In this document: one piece after another, positions 1-8,099 of the stretch | How the letters are laid out: each line of letters opens with the position of its first letter | Position numbering within the stretch: the stretch's first letter is position 1 | Source: Phenylobacterium sp. | GTDB taxonomy: Bacteria; Pseudomonadota; Alphaproteobacteria; Caulobacterales; Caulobacteraceae | DNA length: 38,779 nt | Direction of reading: 5' to 3' | Assembly (NCBI RefSeq): GCF_004299445.1 | Contig: NZ_SCTC01000051.1 | Span: 1-38,779 of the forward strand | The notes under the pieces: generated by a model | What the model saw: the letters and a program-made list of their open reading frames with translations, nothing else | Told to the model about the DNA's origin: nothing | Database searches by the model: none | Made by a program: the position numbers and the translations under genes

Positions 1-93
1 CTCCCCGGCATCCTGGCCGGCGCCCGCGCGGAAGAAGCCGCTAAGGCCGAAGCCGCCAAGGCCAAGCCCGCCGCGGCGGGCTCCAGCCAGTAA
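1..93 (+). CDS. C-terminal tail of an unidentified protein (partial, 5' end outside window)
   Basis: Frame 1 is open from the first base to a TAA at 91-93. The last 30 residues are rich in alanine, lysine and glutamate (AEEAAKAEAAKAKPAAAG), a low-complexity tail. No domain is visible, so the function cannot be named. The base composition fits a real gene end, and a possible hairpin follows at 150-181. It runs convergently towards the Gre-like gene at 259-738. Confidence 0.5.
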   Translation, partial: LPGILAGARAEEAAKAEAAKAKPAAAGSSQ

Positions 94-149
94 AGATCAT
101 GGTCTGATCGCCGGGCTTGTCCCGTCGGCCGAGACACGAGGCGTTTTAC

Positions 150-181
150 AAGAGGCCGCGGCGGTGATGTCGCGGTCTCTT
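150..181 (+). terminator. Hairpin between convergent genes, possible terminator
   Basis: The arms 150-160 and 171-181 pair over 11 bp with one G-U wobble when read as plus-strand RNA, around a 10-nt loop. There is no clean U-tract after it, so termination is uncertain. It lies in the spacer between two genes that converge. Confidence 0.3.
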
Positions 182-258
182 CTGTTGAGGATGGTGTTTC
201 TGGGTCGCCGGGACAGGCGCGGCCATGACGTTCCGAAAGGGGGTCTGGCACAGCGTGC

Positions 259-738
259 TCAACGCACCCCCACCACCTCGACCTCGCCGCCGCCCACCTC
301 GGCGACGTCGCCCACGACCTTGCCCATCAGGGCGCGCGCCAGCGGCGAGACGTACGACACGCTGCCCTTAGCCGGGTCGGCCTCGTCCTCGCCGACGATG
401 CGGAAGCTCTGGCGCCGGCCGTCCTCGCGCTCGATCTCGACCGTGCGACCGAACTGCACCACGCCGTCCTGCAGTTCGGGCTCCGTCAGCTGAGCGCTGG
501 CCCGGCGTGAACCCCAGTAGCGCAGATCCCGCGTCGCCCGGGCCATGGCCGTGCGGTCGGCGCTGATGCCGCCGTCGGTCTGCGCCCGCGCATAGGCCTC
601 GCGCGCCGCCGCCAGCGCGGCTTCGATCGCGGCCAGTCCGGACGCGGTGACCAGGTTGGCATGCGCCGAAATCGGCCGGTCGGGCAGATCCGCCGCCTGC
701 GCCTCGTAGTCTTCCTCGCGCGTGAAGGCGACAGCCAT
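259..738 (-). CDS. GreA/GreB-family elongation factor-like protein with atypical N-terminal coil
   Basis: A 159-residue protein. Residues 25-90 form a helical, alanine-rich coil. Residues about 92-156 form the FKBP-like C-terminal Gre domain, with VQFGRTVEIE, VGEDEADPAKGSVSYVSPLARALMG and VGDVAEV. Gre factors bind the RNA polymerase secondary channel. Classical GreA carries an acidic coil tip (GDLKENAEY type) that stimulates transcript cleavage. That tip is missing here; the region reads TDGGISADRTAMARATRDLRYW. The DLRYW(G)SRRASAQL and EADPA pattern fits a known branch of short 'GreA/GreB family' proteins rather than housekeeping GreA. An AGGA element 8 nt before the ATG supports the start. 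Cleavage activity is doubtful; a polymerase-binding role is inferred. Confidence 0.8.
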   Translation of the reverse strand: MAVAFTREEDYEAQAADLPDRPISAHANLVTASGLAAIEAALAAAREAYARAQTDGGISADRTAMARATRDLRYWGSRRASAQLTEPELQDGVVQFGRTVEIEREDGRRQSFRIVGEDEADPAKGSVSYVSPLARALMGKVVGDVAEVGGGEVEVVGVR

Positions 739-938
739 GGGACGATCCTACCTGTCGTTCGACAACGCGGCCACAGCCCTGGCGTTCACCCCGCGCAGGG
801 CGCGCCGAACCCCTGCGGCGCCCTGCCGCACCCCGCGGCGCGCCACCAAATCATGACTTCCGCGTTTGGCCCTCGCTGGAAGCCTGACCGGAAAGGCGGC
901 TCACGGGGGTGAGAGACCTGCAAACGGAGAAGACAAGC

Positions 939-1505
939 ATGGGTGCTCGCAAGAGCCTGCTGCTCGGGGTGGCGCTGATCGCGGCGGGGGCCGCCACGAC
1001 CGGCTGCGCCACCAAGAAATACGCTCGCGAACAGGCGGGCATCGTCAACGCCCGCGTCGACACCGTCGAGCCGCGCGTCGCCGCCGTCGAGGGCACGGCA
1101 AGGGACGCCCTCGACCGCGCCACGGCCGCCGGCAAGCTGGCCGAGGGCAAGTTCCTCTACCAGATGGTTCTTCAGGACGACGCGGTGAAGTTCGCCCTGA
1201 ACAAGGCCGAGCTATCGCCAGAGGGCGAGGCCCGTCTCGCCGCCTTCGTCGAGAAGCTGAAGGCCGAAAACCGAAACGTCTACGTCGAGATCCAGGGCCA
1301 TACCGACGCCAGCGGCGCACCGGACTACAACAACAAGCTCGGCGAAAGCCGCGCCGAGGCCGTGCGCCGCTACCTGAACGTCCATGGCGTCGCGCTGAAC
1401 CGGTTGAGCACCATCTCGTACGGCGAAGAGAGCCCTGTGGCCCCCAACGAGACCCCGGACGGCCGCGCGCAGAACCGCCGCGTCGTGCTTGTGGTCATGT
1501 CCTAG
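939..1505 (+). CDS. OmpA-family peptidoglycan-associated lipoprotein
   Basis: A 188-residue protein. The start at 939 is preferred over the in-frame GTG at 909 because CGGAGAAG lies 6-7 nt upstream and a lipoprotein signal follows directly. The signal is MGARKSLLL...AATTGC with the lipid-anchored cysteine near residue 23. A short helical stretch with repeated V-x-x-V-E spacing follows. Residues about 75-188 are an OmpA C-terminal domain, with the peptidoglycan-binding signature HTDASGAPDYNNKLGESRA and the terminal NRRVVLVV. It probably tethers the outer membrane to the wall. It is divergent from the Gre-like gene. It resembles small Pal/OmpA lipoproteins but is not the tol-linked pal, because no tol genes are nearby. 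Confidence 0.88.
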   Translation: MGARKSLLLGVALIAAGAATTGCATKKYAREQAGIVNARVDTVEPRVAAVEGTARDALDRATAAGKLAEGKFLYQMVLQDDAVKFALNKAELSPEGEARLAAFVEKLKAENRNVYVEIQGHTDASGAPDYNNKLGESRAEAVRRYLNVHGVALNRLSTISYGEESPVAPNETPDGRAQNRRVVLVVMS

Positions 1506-1517
1506 CAGCAGGAAGGA

Positions 1518-1549
1518 CCGCAGGGCGCGGAGGCCCCCGCGCCCTGCGG
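1518..1549 (+). terminator. 13-bp perfect hairpin after the lipoprotein gene
   Basis: The arms 1518-1530 and 1537-1549 are perfectly complementary over 13 bp with a 6-nt loop, starting 13 nt after the lipoprotein stop. It lacks a T-run, so it may be a Rho-independent-like stop of low efficiency or an RNA-stabilising 3' end. Confidence 0.45.
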
Positions 1550-1592
1550 CTCCAGACTTGCGGCGCACGCGCTTCTCGCTCATGCCCTGCGC

Positions 1593-1997
1593 ATGAGCAC
1601 GTTTCCTTCCGACGCCGAGCCCGGCGGCGGCTTCGACGCCGACGACTGGGACCGCCTGCCCGCCTTCACCGGAGCCCTGGCGACGCTGGACGATGTCCAG
1701 GCGCGGCGGGCCATCTTCTCGATGGCCGACACCCACAACGGCCGCACCATCGATATGCCCCTGCCCCAGCCGGTGATCTGGTGGAGCGACGACGGCGATC
1801 AGGCCGCCATCGCGGTCCAGGCCGAGGCCCACGACAGTGATGAGGGCGAGACCATGGAGGTCCTGGGCCTCATCCTGCCCGACGGCGAGGGCGCGGTGGC
1901 GCTTCTGGAAGACGTCGACCTGGTCGACGACACCGACCCGACCTGGCGCGACCTGGTCGCCGCCGCCGTCGGCGACGAAACCGGCGACGAGGGGTAG
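1593..1997 (+). CDS. Acidic conserved-type hypothetical protein, 134 residues
   Basis: No family is recognised. The protein is strongly acidic (runs such as DADDWD and DLVDDTDP). It has one hydrophobic-aromatic stretch around residues 55-66 (LPQPVIWWSDDGD) and a strand-rich middle, suggesting a small soluble cytoplasmic protein. There is no signal peptide or membrane segment. The ATG at 1593 has no obvious Shine-Dalgarno sequence and lies inside a perfect 7-bp inverted repeat (1578-1584 / 1592-1598). Codon use is typical of neighbouring genes, which supports it being real. Confidence 0.65.
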   Translation: MSTFPSDAEPGGGFDADDWDRLPAFTGALATLDDVQARRAIFSMADTHNGRTIDMPLPQPVIWWSDDGDQAAIAVQAEAHDSDEGETMEVLGLILPDGEGAVALLEDVDLVDDTDPTWRDLVAAAVGDETGDEG

Positions 1998-2084
1998 TCG
2001 CCGCGCGGTCTGTCCTTGCAGCCTCAACTGGTCCTTTCGCGACCACGGGCCGACACCCTATAGCCGGTCCCTCCGGAGGACCCC

Positions 2085-2978
2085 TTGGCAGCCAGCACCC
2101 CTCGCGCCGCGACGCTCGCCATCCTGCTGCCGATCGCCGCGGTGCTCGTGGCCACCGCCGCGTTCCAGGGCGGGGCCTCGATGGCCAAGTCGCTGTTTCC
2201 GATCCTGGGCGCCCAGGGCACGGCGACGCTGCGGATCATCCTCGGCGCGCTGATGCTGCTCGCGGTCGCCCGACCCTGGCGCAACTGGCCCGCGCGCGCG
2301 CCACTTCGACCGCTCCTCGGCCTCGGCCTCGCCACAGCCGGGGCGGTCCTCTTCTTCTATCTCGCCCTCGGTCGCCTGCCGCAGGGCGTGGCGATCGCGC
2401 TGCAGTTCCTGGGGCCGCTGGGAGTCGCCATCGCGGGCTCTCGGCGTGCGGCCGATCTGATCTGGACCGCGTTGGCGGCGGCCGGCGTGTGGGGCCTGGT
2501 CGGTCATGACCTGAGCGCAGGAACCGGGCTCGACCTACTGGGCGTCTTCTGGGCGCTTTGCGCCGCCGGATCCTGGGCCGCCTACATCGTCTGGGGCCAG
2601 GCGGCCACCCAGGCCTTTGGACGGGGCGCCGCGCCGCTCGCGGTCGCCATCGCCGCGCTGGTGATCCTGCCGTTCGGCGTCGCCCAGGCCGGCGCCGACC
2701 TGCTACGCCTCGACCTGCTGCCCTGGGCGCTGCTGGTGGCGCTGGTTTCCACCGCGATCCCCTTCACCCTCGAAATGTACGCACTGAGCCGCCTGCCCGC
2801 GAAGACCTTCGCCGTCCTCACCAGCCTCGAGCCGGCCTACGGCGCCCTCTTCGGGCTGCTTCTGCTGCATGAAACCCTGGCGCTGCCGCAGTTGGGCGGC
2901 CTGGCCGCCGTCATCGCTGCAGCCGGCGGAGCCGCCTGGACCAGTCGCCCCCGCACACTGTTGCCCGCGCCGGACTGA
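2085..2978 (+). CDS. EamA/RhtA-type inner-membrane exporter
   Basis: A 297-residue protein with about ten hydrophobic helices and two internally similar halves, typical of the DMT/EamA superfamily. The features GVAIALQFLGPLGVAI in the first half and LTSLEPAYGALFGLLLLHE in the second resemble the threonine/homoserine exporter RhtA. The substrate is therefore likely a small amino-acid-like metabolite, but this is inference. It starts at TTG 2085, chosen because a strong GGAGGA lies at 2075-2080. It ends 4 nt before the stop of the convergent GNAT gene, leaving no room for a separate terminator. Confidence 0.85.
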   Translation: MAASTPRAATLAILLPIAAVLVATAAFQGGASMAKSLFPILGAQGTATLRIILGALMLLAVARPWRNWPARAPLRPLLGLGLATAGAVLFFYLALGRLPQGVAIALQFLGPLGVAIAGSRRAADLIWTALAAAGVWGLVGHDLSAGTGLDLLGVFWALCAAGSWAAYIVWGQAATQAFGRGAAPLAVAIAALVILPFGVAQAGADLLRLDLLPWALLVALVSTAIPFTLEMYALSRLPAKTFAVLTSLEPAYGALFGLLLLHETLALPQLGGLAAVIAAAGGAAWTSRPRTLLPAPD

Positions 2979-2982
2979 GGCG

Positions 2983-3717
2983 TCACGCCGCCGTAAGGCG
3001 GGTCATCACCAACTCGCGCCGGAACCGGAACCCCAGCCGTTCGTAGATCGCGATCGCGCCCGTGTTCGCGGCGTAGGCGTGCAGGAAGGGAACCTCGCCT
3101 CGAGCCCGGATTCGCTCCATCACGACGCGCATCAGCGCCGCCGCGTAGCCGCGCCCGCGATACTCGGGATCGGTGCACACGCCACTCACCTCGGTCATTC
3201 CGTCGGGCTTCATCCGCTCGCCGGCCATGGCCACCAGCCGGCCCTCCGCCTTCACGCCCACGAAATCGCCCAACTCGGGGGTACGGGCCATGAACGGTCC
3301 GGGCTGGGTCAGGGTCGCCAGGCCCAGCATATCGGCCGCATCGCCCGGGCCGAGATCGACGATGTCGACGTTCGTCGTCGGGAACGATCCGAACGCCGCC
3401 TCGGCGATCATCTGCCAGGCCATGTCTTTGGAGACGACCCGAGCGCCGGGGATCGCGGGGGGCTCCTGCGGCTCCACCAGCGCCACGTCGCCCATCTCCC
3501 GCACCATGGCGCCAAGCGCTTCCCGGCTTTCCGGGGTCTCGTCGCTCAGCGCGGCGAAGACCCCGTACGCCGGGGCCAGCCGACGCGCGCCGGCGCGCAC
3601 GATCGCGAGGTTGGCCTGCCTCGCGCCTGTCAGCATCGCCAGGATGGGCCGGTCCAGGGGATGGGTTCCGCTCACGGCGCGGCCATACCCCAGGTTCGCG
3701 CCCAGGTCCCAGGCCAA
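2983..3717 (-). CDS. GNAT-family N-acetyltransferase (FR47-like)
   Basis: A protein of up to 244 residues. The C-terminal half carries the GNAT acetyl-CoA motif: VSGVCTDPEYRGRGYAAALM around residues 176-195, followed by FLHAYAANTGAIAIYERLGF, the classic motif B region. The N-terminal half is a less conserved domain seen in FR47-like members (HPLDRPILAML). The acceptor substrate is unknown. The start is uncertain: the longest reading begins at TTG 3717, and an in-frame GTG lies 14 codons further in. No strong ribosome-binding site marks either. A terminator hairpin at 3744-3780 lies immediately upstream on the same strand. Confidence 0.82.
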   Translation of the reverse strand: MAWDLGANLGYGRAVSGTHPLDRPILAMLTGARQANLAIVRAGARRLAPAYGVFAALSDETPESREALGAMVREMGDVALVEPQEPPAIPGARVVSKDMAWQMIAEAAFGSFPTTNVDIVDLGPGDAADMLGLATLTQPGPFMARTPELGDFVGVKAEGRLVAMAGERMKPDGMTEVSGVCTDPEYRGRGYAAALMRVVMERIRARGEVPFLHAYAANTGAIAIYERLGFRFRRELVMTRLTAA

Positions 3718-3743
3718 TGAATGAACCGGTGGTCCGGTGACGG

Positions 3744-3780
3744 AAAAAACAGCCCCCGACCCGGCCGAGGTCGGGGGCTG
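3744..3780 (-). terminator. Strong intrinsic terminator, minus strand
   Basis: The arms 3770-3780 and 3750-3760 pair perfectly over 11 bp (AGCCCCCGAC core) with a 9-nt loop. In the minus direction they are followed directly by six T residues (A-run at 3744-3749). It terminates a transcript coming from higher coordinates on the minus strand, where no protein gene is seen. It stops 27 nt before the GNAT start. Confidence 0.85.
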
Positions 3781-4015
3781 TGAAACGCCTGCGGCTCAAG
3801 GAACCGAGGCCTCGCCGGGATCGTCTGTCCGCCCTGCTGGCCCCCCCGGGCCACCAGAACAGACACACCGCAACGGGCCGAAGCCCGTACGGAGCCCTGC
3901 GATCAGCTCCTTCCGCCTGCGACCCGGACGTTGTCCGTTTCCGCGCACCCTGCGGGATTGGGACAAGGCGCCGGCCGGAGGCGCGAGCAGGTTGTCGGGC
4001 AACCCACGCCTCAGA
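3744..4015 (-). ncRNA. Candidate structured non-coding RNA (or long structured leader), unassigned family
   Basis: Read on the minus strand, this stretch contains consecutive stable hairpins. One is 4012-3978 (GAGGCG outer stem, inner GGTTG/CAACC). Another is 3937-3925 (CGGAC-AAC-GTCCG). A third is 3888-3873 with a C(UUCG)G tetraloop. A fourth is 3864-3823, two stacked stems with a U-G pair that exists only on the minus strand. The terminator at 3780-3744 ends the run. The UUCG loop and the wobble pair support the minus strand. No tmRNA tag, RNase P core, SRP loop or B12/TPP box was found. 6S RNA was considered, but the fold cannot be proved by eye. The 5' end is unknown. Confidence 0.45.
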
Positions 4016-4074
4016 AGCAGTCAGAACCGACCTGCAGAACACCACCCTGCCGCCGGATTCGACAGGGACCTGAG

Positions 4075-4139
4075 CCGATCTTTCCCCGAGCAGAATCCGA
4101 TCTTTAGGTCTTGGTCGGCGGGTCCAGCGCAACTAGGTT
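4075..4139 (+). promoter_or_regulatory. Promoter of the winged-helix regulator with upstream direct repeats
   Basis: TTGGTC (4111-4116) and TAGGTT (4134-4139), 17 nt apart, form a sigma-70-like promoter. Just upstream, the nonamer CCGATCTTT occurs twice (4075-4083 and 4097-4105), exactly 22 bp or two helical turns apart. This arrangement suits a winged-helix activator. A GAATC (CcrM-type) site lies between the repeats. The promoter overlaps the extended 4111 reading frame and so favours the later ATG at 4210. Confidence 0.45.
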
Positions 4140-4209
4140 GAGCGCGCGGCCGAGTCTGGGACCCTTGCGACCCGCTGGCTCTAGTGGCGTTCATGGGGAT
4201 CTGACGAAG

Positions 4210-5823
4210 ATGCAGCTGGCCCATCAGGCCGCATTCAGGCTGGGCGCCATGGAAGTGCGTCCCCCGACGCGCGAGGTCGTGTCGCCGCACGGTCGTGAAG
4301 TGCTGCAACCTCGGGTCATGCAGGTGCTGGTCACCCTCGCGAACGCCGAGGGCGCCGTGGTCAGCCGTGACGATCTCATCGAAACCTGCTGGAACGGCCG
4401 CGTGGTCGGCGAAGACGCCATCACCCTGGTGATGATGAAGTTGCGCAAGCTCGCCACGCGCACCGGCGGCGCCTTCGCGGTGGAGACGATCCCGCGGGTC
4501 GGCTATCGGCTGGCCGCAGAGCGCACCGCCGACGCGCCTTCCTCACCGAGAGCCTCCGCTTCCCGCGTTTCCGAGCCTCCGCGCGGGTCCGGGCGCGACC
4601 GCCCACGTATCGTGGTCCTCGAATTCACCCATCCGCCTGGCGACGAGGAACAGGCCTGGTTCGCTGAGGCCCTGGCCGACGAACTCACCGCCGGCCTGTC
4701 GAAGTCGCCGCTGTTGGCGGTTACGCCGCGGCAGTCGCTGCTGACCTCCGAAGTCGTGGGCCATCCGCCGGGCGCCATCTCCGCGCGGCTGGGGGTCGAC
4801 TATGTCCTCGACGGCAAGGTCCGGAGCCTCGGCGGCCAGGTCAGGGTGTCTGTCGACCTGATTCAGGGTGTCGATGAGACCAGCGCCTGGTCGGCGCGCT
4901 TCGACCGCCCGATGGCCGACATGTTCTCAATGCTGAACGAGATCACCACCTCGATCATCGGCGCCATAGAGCCCGCCGTCCTGGAGCGTGAAGAGAGCCA
5001 TGCCCTGCTCACGCCCGAGCGCAGCCTTCAGTTCTGGCAGCTGTTCGTCCGGGGACGGCGCCATTTCTGGCGGTCCACCGCCGGGGATGTCCGCAAGGCC
5101 GAGGGCTTTCTGGAACAGGCGCTGCAGCTGGAGCCGGATGACGTCTCAGCCCTGGCGATCCTCGCGCACTGCAAGCTCTACGACGTCTGGGTGGGAACCT
5201 CGGAAAACCCCGCCGCCTCTGTCGCGGAAGCCCACCGGATCGCGCTGAGGGCCGTTTCCGCCGGCCAGTCGGACGCGTTCGCCCACTACACGCTGGGCGT
5301 CGTGTTCTCGCTGATGAACCGGCTGACCGAGGCCAAGGCCGAGCAGCGCCGCGCCCTCGAGCTGAACCCCTATCTGGCCGCCGCCTCTGGCGAAATGGGA
5401 CGCCTGCTGGCGTTCGAGGGTCAGTCGGAGGACGCCATCGCGTTCTCGGAGCGTGCGATCGCCGCCAGCCCGAACGATCCCCACAGCTGGCTATGGTTCC
5501 GCAGCAAGGCGATCGCCAACTTCGTGGCCGGCGACTACGACCGCGCGGCGCAGGACGCCGCTGACGCCTGCGCGCGGGGCGCCGAGCGTTTCCCTCTGCA
5601 CTATCTCCTGGCGGCCGCGTACGCAGGCGCGGGCGACCTGGATCAGGCCCGTCGCGCCGTGGAGCATGCCGACCGCCTGGCGAGATCCCGGTCCGGCCGC
5701 GAGCAGCGGAATACCCCGCCCTATTCGCTCGAAGCTCTCAAGACGGGCCATCCCTTCGCGAGAAGCGCCGATCTGGACCGCCTCGTTAAGCATCTGCAAA
5801 AGGCTGGGTGGCAAGGTGTCTAG
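4210..5823 (+). CDS. OmpR/ToxR-type winged-helix regulator with TolB-like domain and TPR repeats
   Basis: A 537-residue protein from ATG 4210; the frame is open from 4111, but a promoter covers that part. Residues 8-104 form a Trans_reg_C winged helix (LQPRVMQVLVTLA, VSRDDLIETCW, VETIPRVGYRL). Residues about 130-265 form a TolB-N/FlgO-like domain (RIVVLEF, LADELTAGLSK, GVDYVLDGKVR). The rest is TPR repeats, for example AIAASPNDPHSWLWFRSKA. There is no membrane segment, unlike CadC/ToxR. This is a one-component regulator whose signal is unknown. It ends 47 nt before the FAD oxidoreductase and may control it and itself. Confidence 0.85.
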   Translation: MQLAHQAAFRLGAMEVRPPTREVVSPHGREVLQPRVMQVLVTLANAEGAVVSRDDLIETCWNGRVVGEDAITLVMMKLRKLATRTGGAFAVETIPRVGYRLAAERTADAPSSPRASASRVSEPPRGSGRDRPRIVVLEFTHPPGDEEQAWFAEALADELTAGLSKSPLLAVTPRQSLLTSEVVGHPPGAISARLGVDYVLDGKVRSLGGQVRVSVDLIQGVDETSAWSARFDRPMADMFSMLNEITTSIIGAIEPAVLEREESHALLTPERSLQFWQLFVRGRRHFWRSTAGDVRKAEGFLEQALQLEPDDVSALAILAHCKLYDVWVGTSENPAASVAEAHRIALRAVSAGQSDAFAHYTLGVVFSLMNRLTEAKAEQRRALELNPYLAAASGEMGRLLAFEGQSEDAIAFSERAIAASPNDPHSWLWFRSKAIANFVAGDYDRAAQDAADACARGAERFPLHYLLAAAYAGAGDLDQARRAVEHADRLARSRSGREQRNTPPYSLEALKTGHPFARSADLDRLVKHLQKAGWQGV

Positions 5824-5835
5824 GTCAACAACCTA
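5821..5835 (+). repeat. Perfect 5-bp inverted repeat spanning the regulator stop codon
   Basis: TAGGT-CAACA-ACCTA covers the stop codon of the regulator and lies 36 nt before the oxidoreductase ATG. It could be an operator or a chance palindrome. Confidence 0.2.
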
Positions 5836-5870
5836 GGCGGGGCCGCGGCTGAACGTCGCGGCATGCGATC

Positions 5871-8066
5871 ATGACCCAAGCGACCGCGCCACAGAAGGTG
5901 GCGATCCTGGGCGGCGGCATGGGCGCGCTTGCGACAGCGCTCCAGATGACCAGCCTCCCCGAGTGGCAGAAGCGTTTCGATATCACGGTCTACCAGCTGG
6001 GCTGGCGCCTCGGGGGCAAGTGCGCCTCTTCGCGCGGTGCGGACGAGCGCATCGAGGAGCACGGAATCCACGGCTTCATGGGCAGCTACTTCAACGCCCT
6101 GCCGATGATGTCCAAGGTCTACGAAGAGCTCGGCCGCAAGCCCGGAATGCCCCTGGCGACGTTCGAGGAAGCCTTCATTCCCTCGGACTTCACCATGTCC
6201 TGGGAGTACCGCGACGGCGGCCTGATCCCGTGGCCAGCCCGCCTCCCCCCGAACGACATTCCGCCGACCGACGGCAGCTACTACAAGGGCGTGCCCACAG
6301 CGATCGCGGCGATCATCGAAGAGACGCTGAAGACACTGGAGGCGACCGCCGACCTGCCCGGCTTCATCGAGGGCGGCATCCAGCACATCGTGAACCGAGC
6401 GAAGGCTTCGCTCGAGATCCCGCTCAGCGAGGGCCCGGACCATCCGCTGGTCGTGGAACTCACGACCATCCGCAGTCTCGTCTCGAGCGCCGCGCGGCTG
6501 GTGGACACCGTCGCGCCCAAGTTGGCCGACAAACAGACCGACCTGCGCCGCGCCCTGATCACGCTGGACTTCTACGCCACCGTCATCATCGGCGCCCTCA
6601 CCGACAACGTCCAGGTCAAGGGTTACGACTACCTGGACTCCGAGAACTGGAGCGATTGGCTGACTCGTCATGGCATCGCGCCCGAAACCCTGGCCTCGCC
6701 GATCCCGCTCTCGACGGTCAACATCTGCTATCAGAGCCCCGACGGCGACACCTCACGCGCCGCAGTCATGGGCGCCGGTTGCTACCTGGACTGGACGCTC
6801 CGCGGGGCCGCCTACATGGGCTCGCTCATCTGGAGCTTCGCCGCGGGCACCGGCGAGACGGTCGTGGCCCCCGTCTACGAGGTCCTCAAGCGCCGCGGCG
6901 TGAAGTTCGAGTTCTTCCACAAGGTCGAGAACCTGGTTCTCAGCCCCGACAAGACCTCGGTCCAGGAGATCGAGTTCACGGTCCAGGCGACGCTCAAGCA
7001 CCCCGAGCGCGGCTACCAGCCGCTCATCGACGTCAAGGGCCTGCCCTCGTGGCCGCGCCGCCCGCTGTACGACCAGCTGAACGAGGGCGAGTACATGCGC
7101 ATCCTCGACGTGGACCTGGAGTCCTACTGGTCCGGCTGGCCGACGGCCGAGTTCCCGTACCTCAAGAAGAAGAAGGTCCTCTCCAAGGGCCACGACTTCG
7201 ACCAGATCGTCTTCGCCATCTCGGTCGGCGCCATCCCCTACCTCTGCAAGGAGTTGGTCGACCATTCGCCGGCCTGGAAGGGCATGGTCGACAACCTCCC
7301 CGCCCTGACCACCCAGGCCATGCAGATCTGGCTGTCGAAGGACATGTACGAGATGGGCTGGGCCGAGCCGCTCGTCGGCAACGAGCTGGCGATCTCGGGC
7401 ACCTATTTCTGTCCCCCCAACGGCAATGGGAACTTCCCCGGCCTTCTCAAGTGGGAAAACTGGCCTGCCGACAACCAGCCGCGCGCCATCTGGTACTTCT
7501 GCGGGCTGATGGCCGACTACGAGCCGCCGCCGCCCTTCACCGACACCGACTATCCGCGCCGCGCCGCCGAGCGGGTGAAGGCTCAATCGATCCAGTACCT
7601 GCAGACCACGATCGGCACGATGCTGCCCAAGGCCACCGTCCGAGCCGCCAACGGCCTGGGCGACCCGATGGGCCTGGACTTCAGCCTCCTGGTCGACACC
7701 CAGAACCCCAACGCCCAGGGCGTCCAGCGCTTCGACAGCCAGTTCTGGCGCGCCAATATCGACCCCACCGAGCGTTACGTCTCCTCGCCCCCCGGCAGCG
7801 TCGACTACCGGCTCGAGGCCTGGGGATCGGGCTACGCAAACCTCACCCTCGCGGGCGACTGGATCTACACCGGCCTCAACGTCGGCAGCTTCGAGGGCGC
7901 CACCATGAGCGGCATGCTGGCCTCCCATGCGCTGACCGCCTACCCGCCGCTGAAGGACATCATCGGCTACCCCACCGTACCGCGGCCGCAGATCTCCGCC
8001 GACCGGCCCCACGCGCCGCCGCCGTCCTTCGAGGCCGAGACGCCGGCCATCCGCCTGGCGGGCTGA
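5871..8066 (+). CDS. Large FAD/NAD(P)-binding amine-oxidase-like oxidoreductase
   Basis: A 731-residue protein. The N-terminus is a Rossmann dinucleotide fold (KVAILGGGMGALATAL, glycines 14-18), followed by the GWRLGGKCAS motif (44-53) and EEHGIHGFMGSYFN (62-75), as in phytoene-desaturase/amine-oxidase-type flavoproteins. Near residue 660 the closing FAD motif LAGDWIYTGLNVGSFEGA is present. The roughly 500-residue middle is larger than in carotenoid desaturases and has no recognised substrate motif. There is no signal peptide, so it is probably cytosolic or membrane-associated. The substrate is unknown; desaturation or oxidation of a hydrophobic compound is a guess. The ribosome-binding site is weak. 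A terminator follows at 8100-8126. Confidence 0.8.
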   Translation: MTQATAPQKVAILGGGMGALATALQMTSLPEWQKRFDITVYQLGWRLGGKCASSRGADERIEEHGIHGFMGSYFNALPMMSKVYEELGRKPGMPLATFEEAFIPSDFTMSWEYRDGGLIPWPARLPPNDIPPTDGSYYKGVPTAIAAIIEETLKTLEATADLPGFIEGGIQHIVNRAKASLEIPLSEGPDHPLVVELTTIRSLVSSAARLVDTVAPKLADKQTDLRRALITLDFYATVIIGALTDNVQVKGYDYLDSENWSDWLTRHGIAPETLASPIPLSTVNICYQSPDGDTSRAAVMGAGCYLDWTLRGAAYMGSLIWSFAAGTGETVVAPVYEVLKRRGVKFEFFHKVENLVLSPDKTSVQEIEFTVQATLKHPERGYQPLIDVKGLPSWPRRPLYDQLNEGEYMRILDVDLESYWSGWPTAEFPYLKKKKVLSKGHDFDQIVFAISVGAIPYLCKELVDHSPAWKGMVDNLPALTTQAMQIWLSKDMYEMGWAEPLVGNELAISGTYFCPPNGNGNFPGLLKWENWPADNQPRAIWYFCGLMADYEPPPPFTDTDYPRRAAERVKAQSIQYLQTTIGTMLPKATVRAANGLGDPMGLDFSLLVDTQNPNAQGVQRFDSQFWRANIDPTERYVSSPPGSVDYRLEAWGSGYANLTLAGDWIYTGLNVGSFEGATMSGMLASHALTAYPPLKDIIGYPTVPRPQISADRPHAPPPSFEAETPAIRLAG

Positions 8067-8099
8067 ACCGTTCCACCAACGACGACTGAGTTCAAACCT

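Noticed and set aside
866..1840. Long open frames such as 866-1840, 2837-4132 and 5963-8089, and 33686-35812 on the minus strand
   Set aside because: They are out-of-frame shadows of well-supported genes, rich in Arg/Gly/Pro from GC-rich third positions, with no domain.
3925..3990. CAGGCGGAAGGAGC on the minus strand looks a little like the SRP RNA loop
   Set aside because: The invariant GGAAGGAAGCAGCC pattern and its opposing side are absent.
4050..4110. GGATTCGACAGGGACC on the plus strand resembles the tmRNA 5' D-loop region
   Set aside because: No tag-coding sequence, second piece or acceptor stem was found, and the terminator points to the minus strand.
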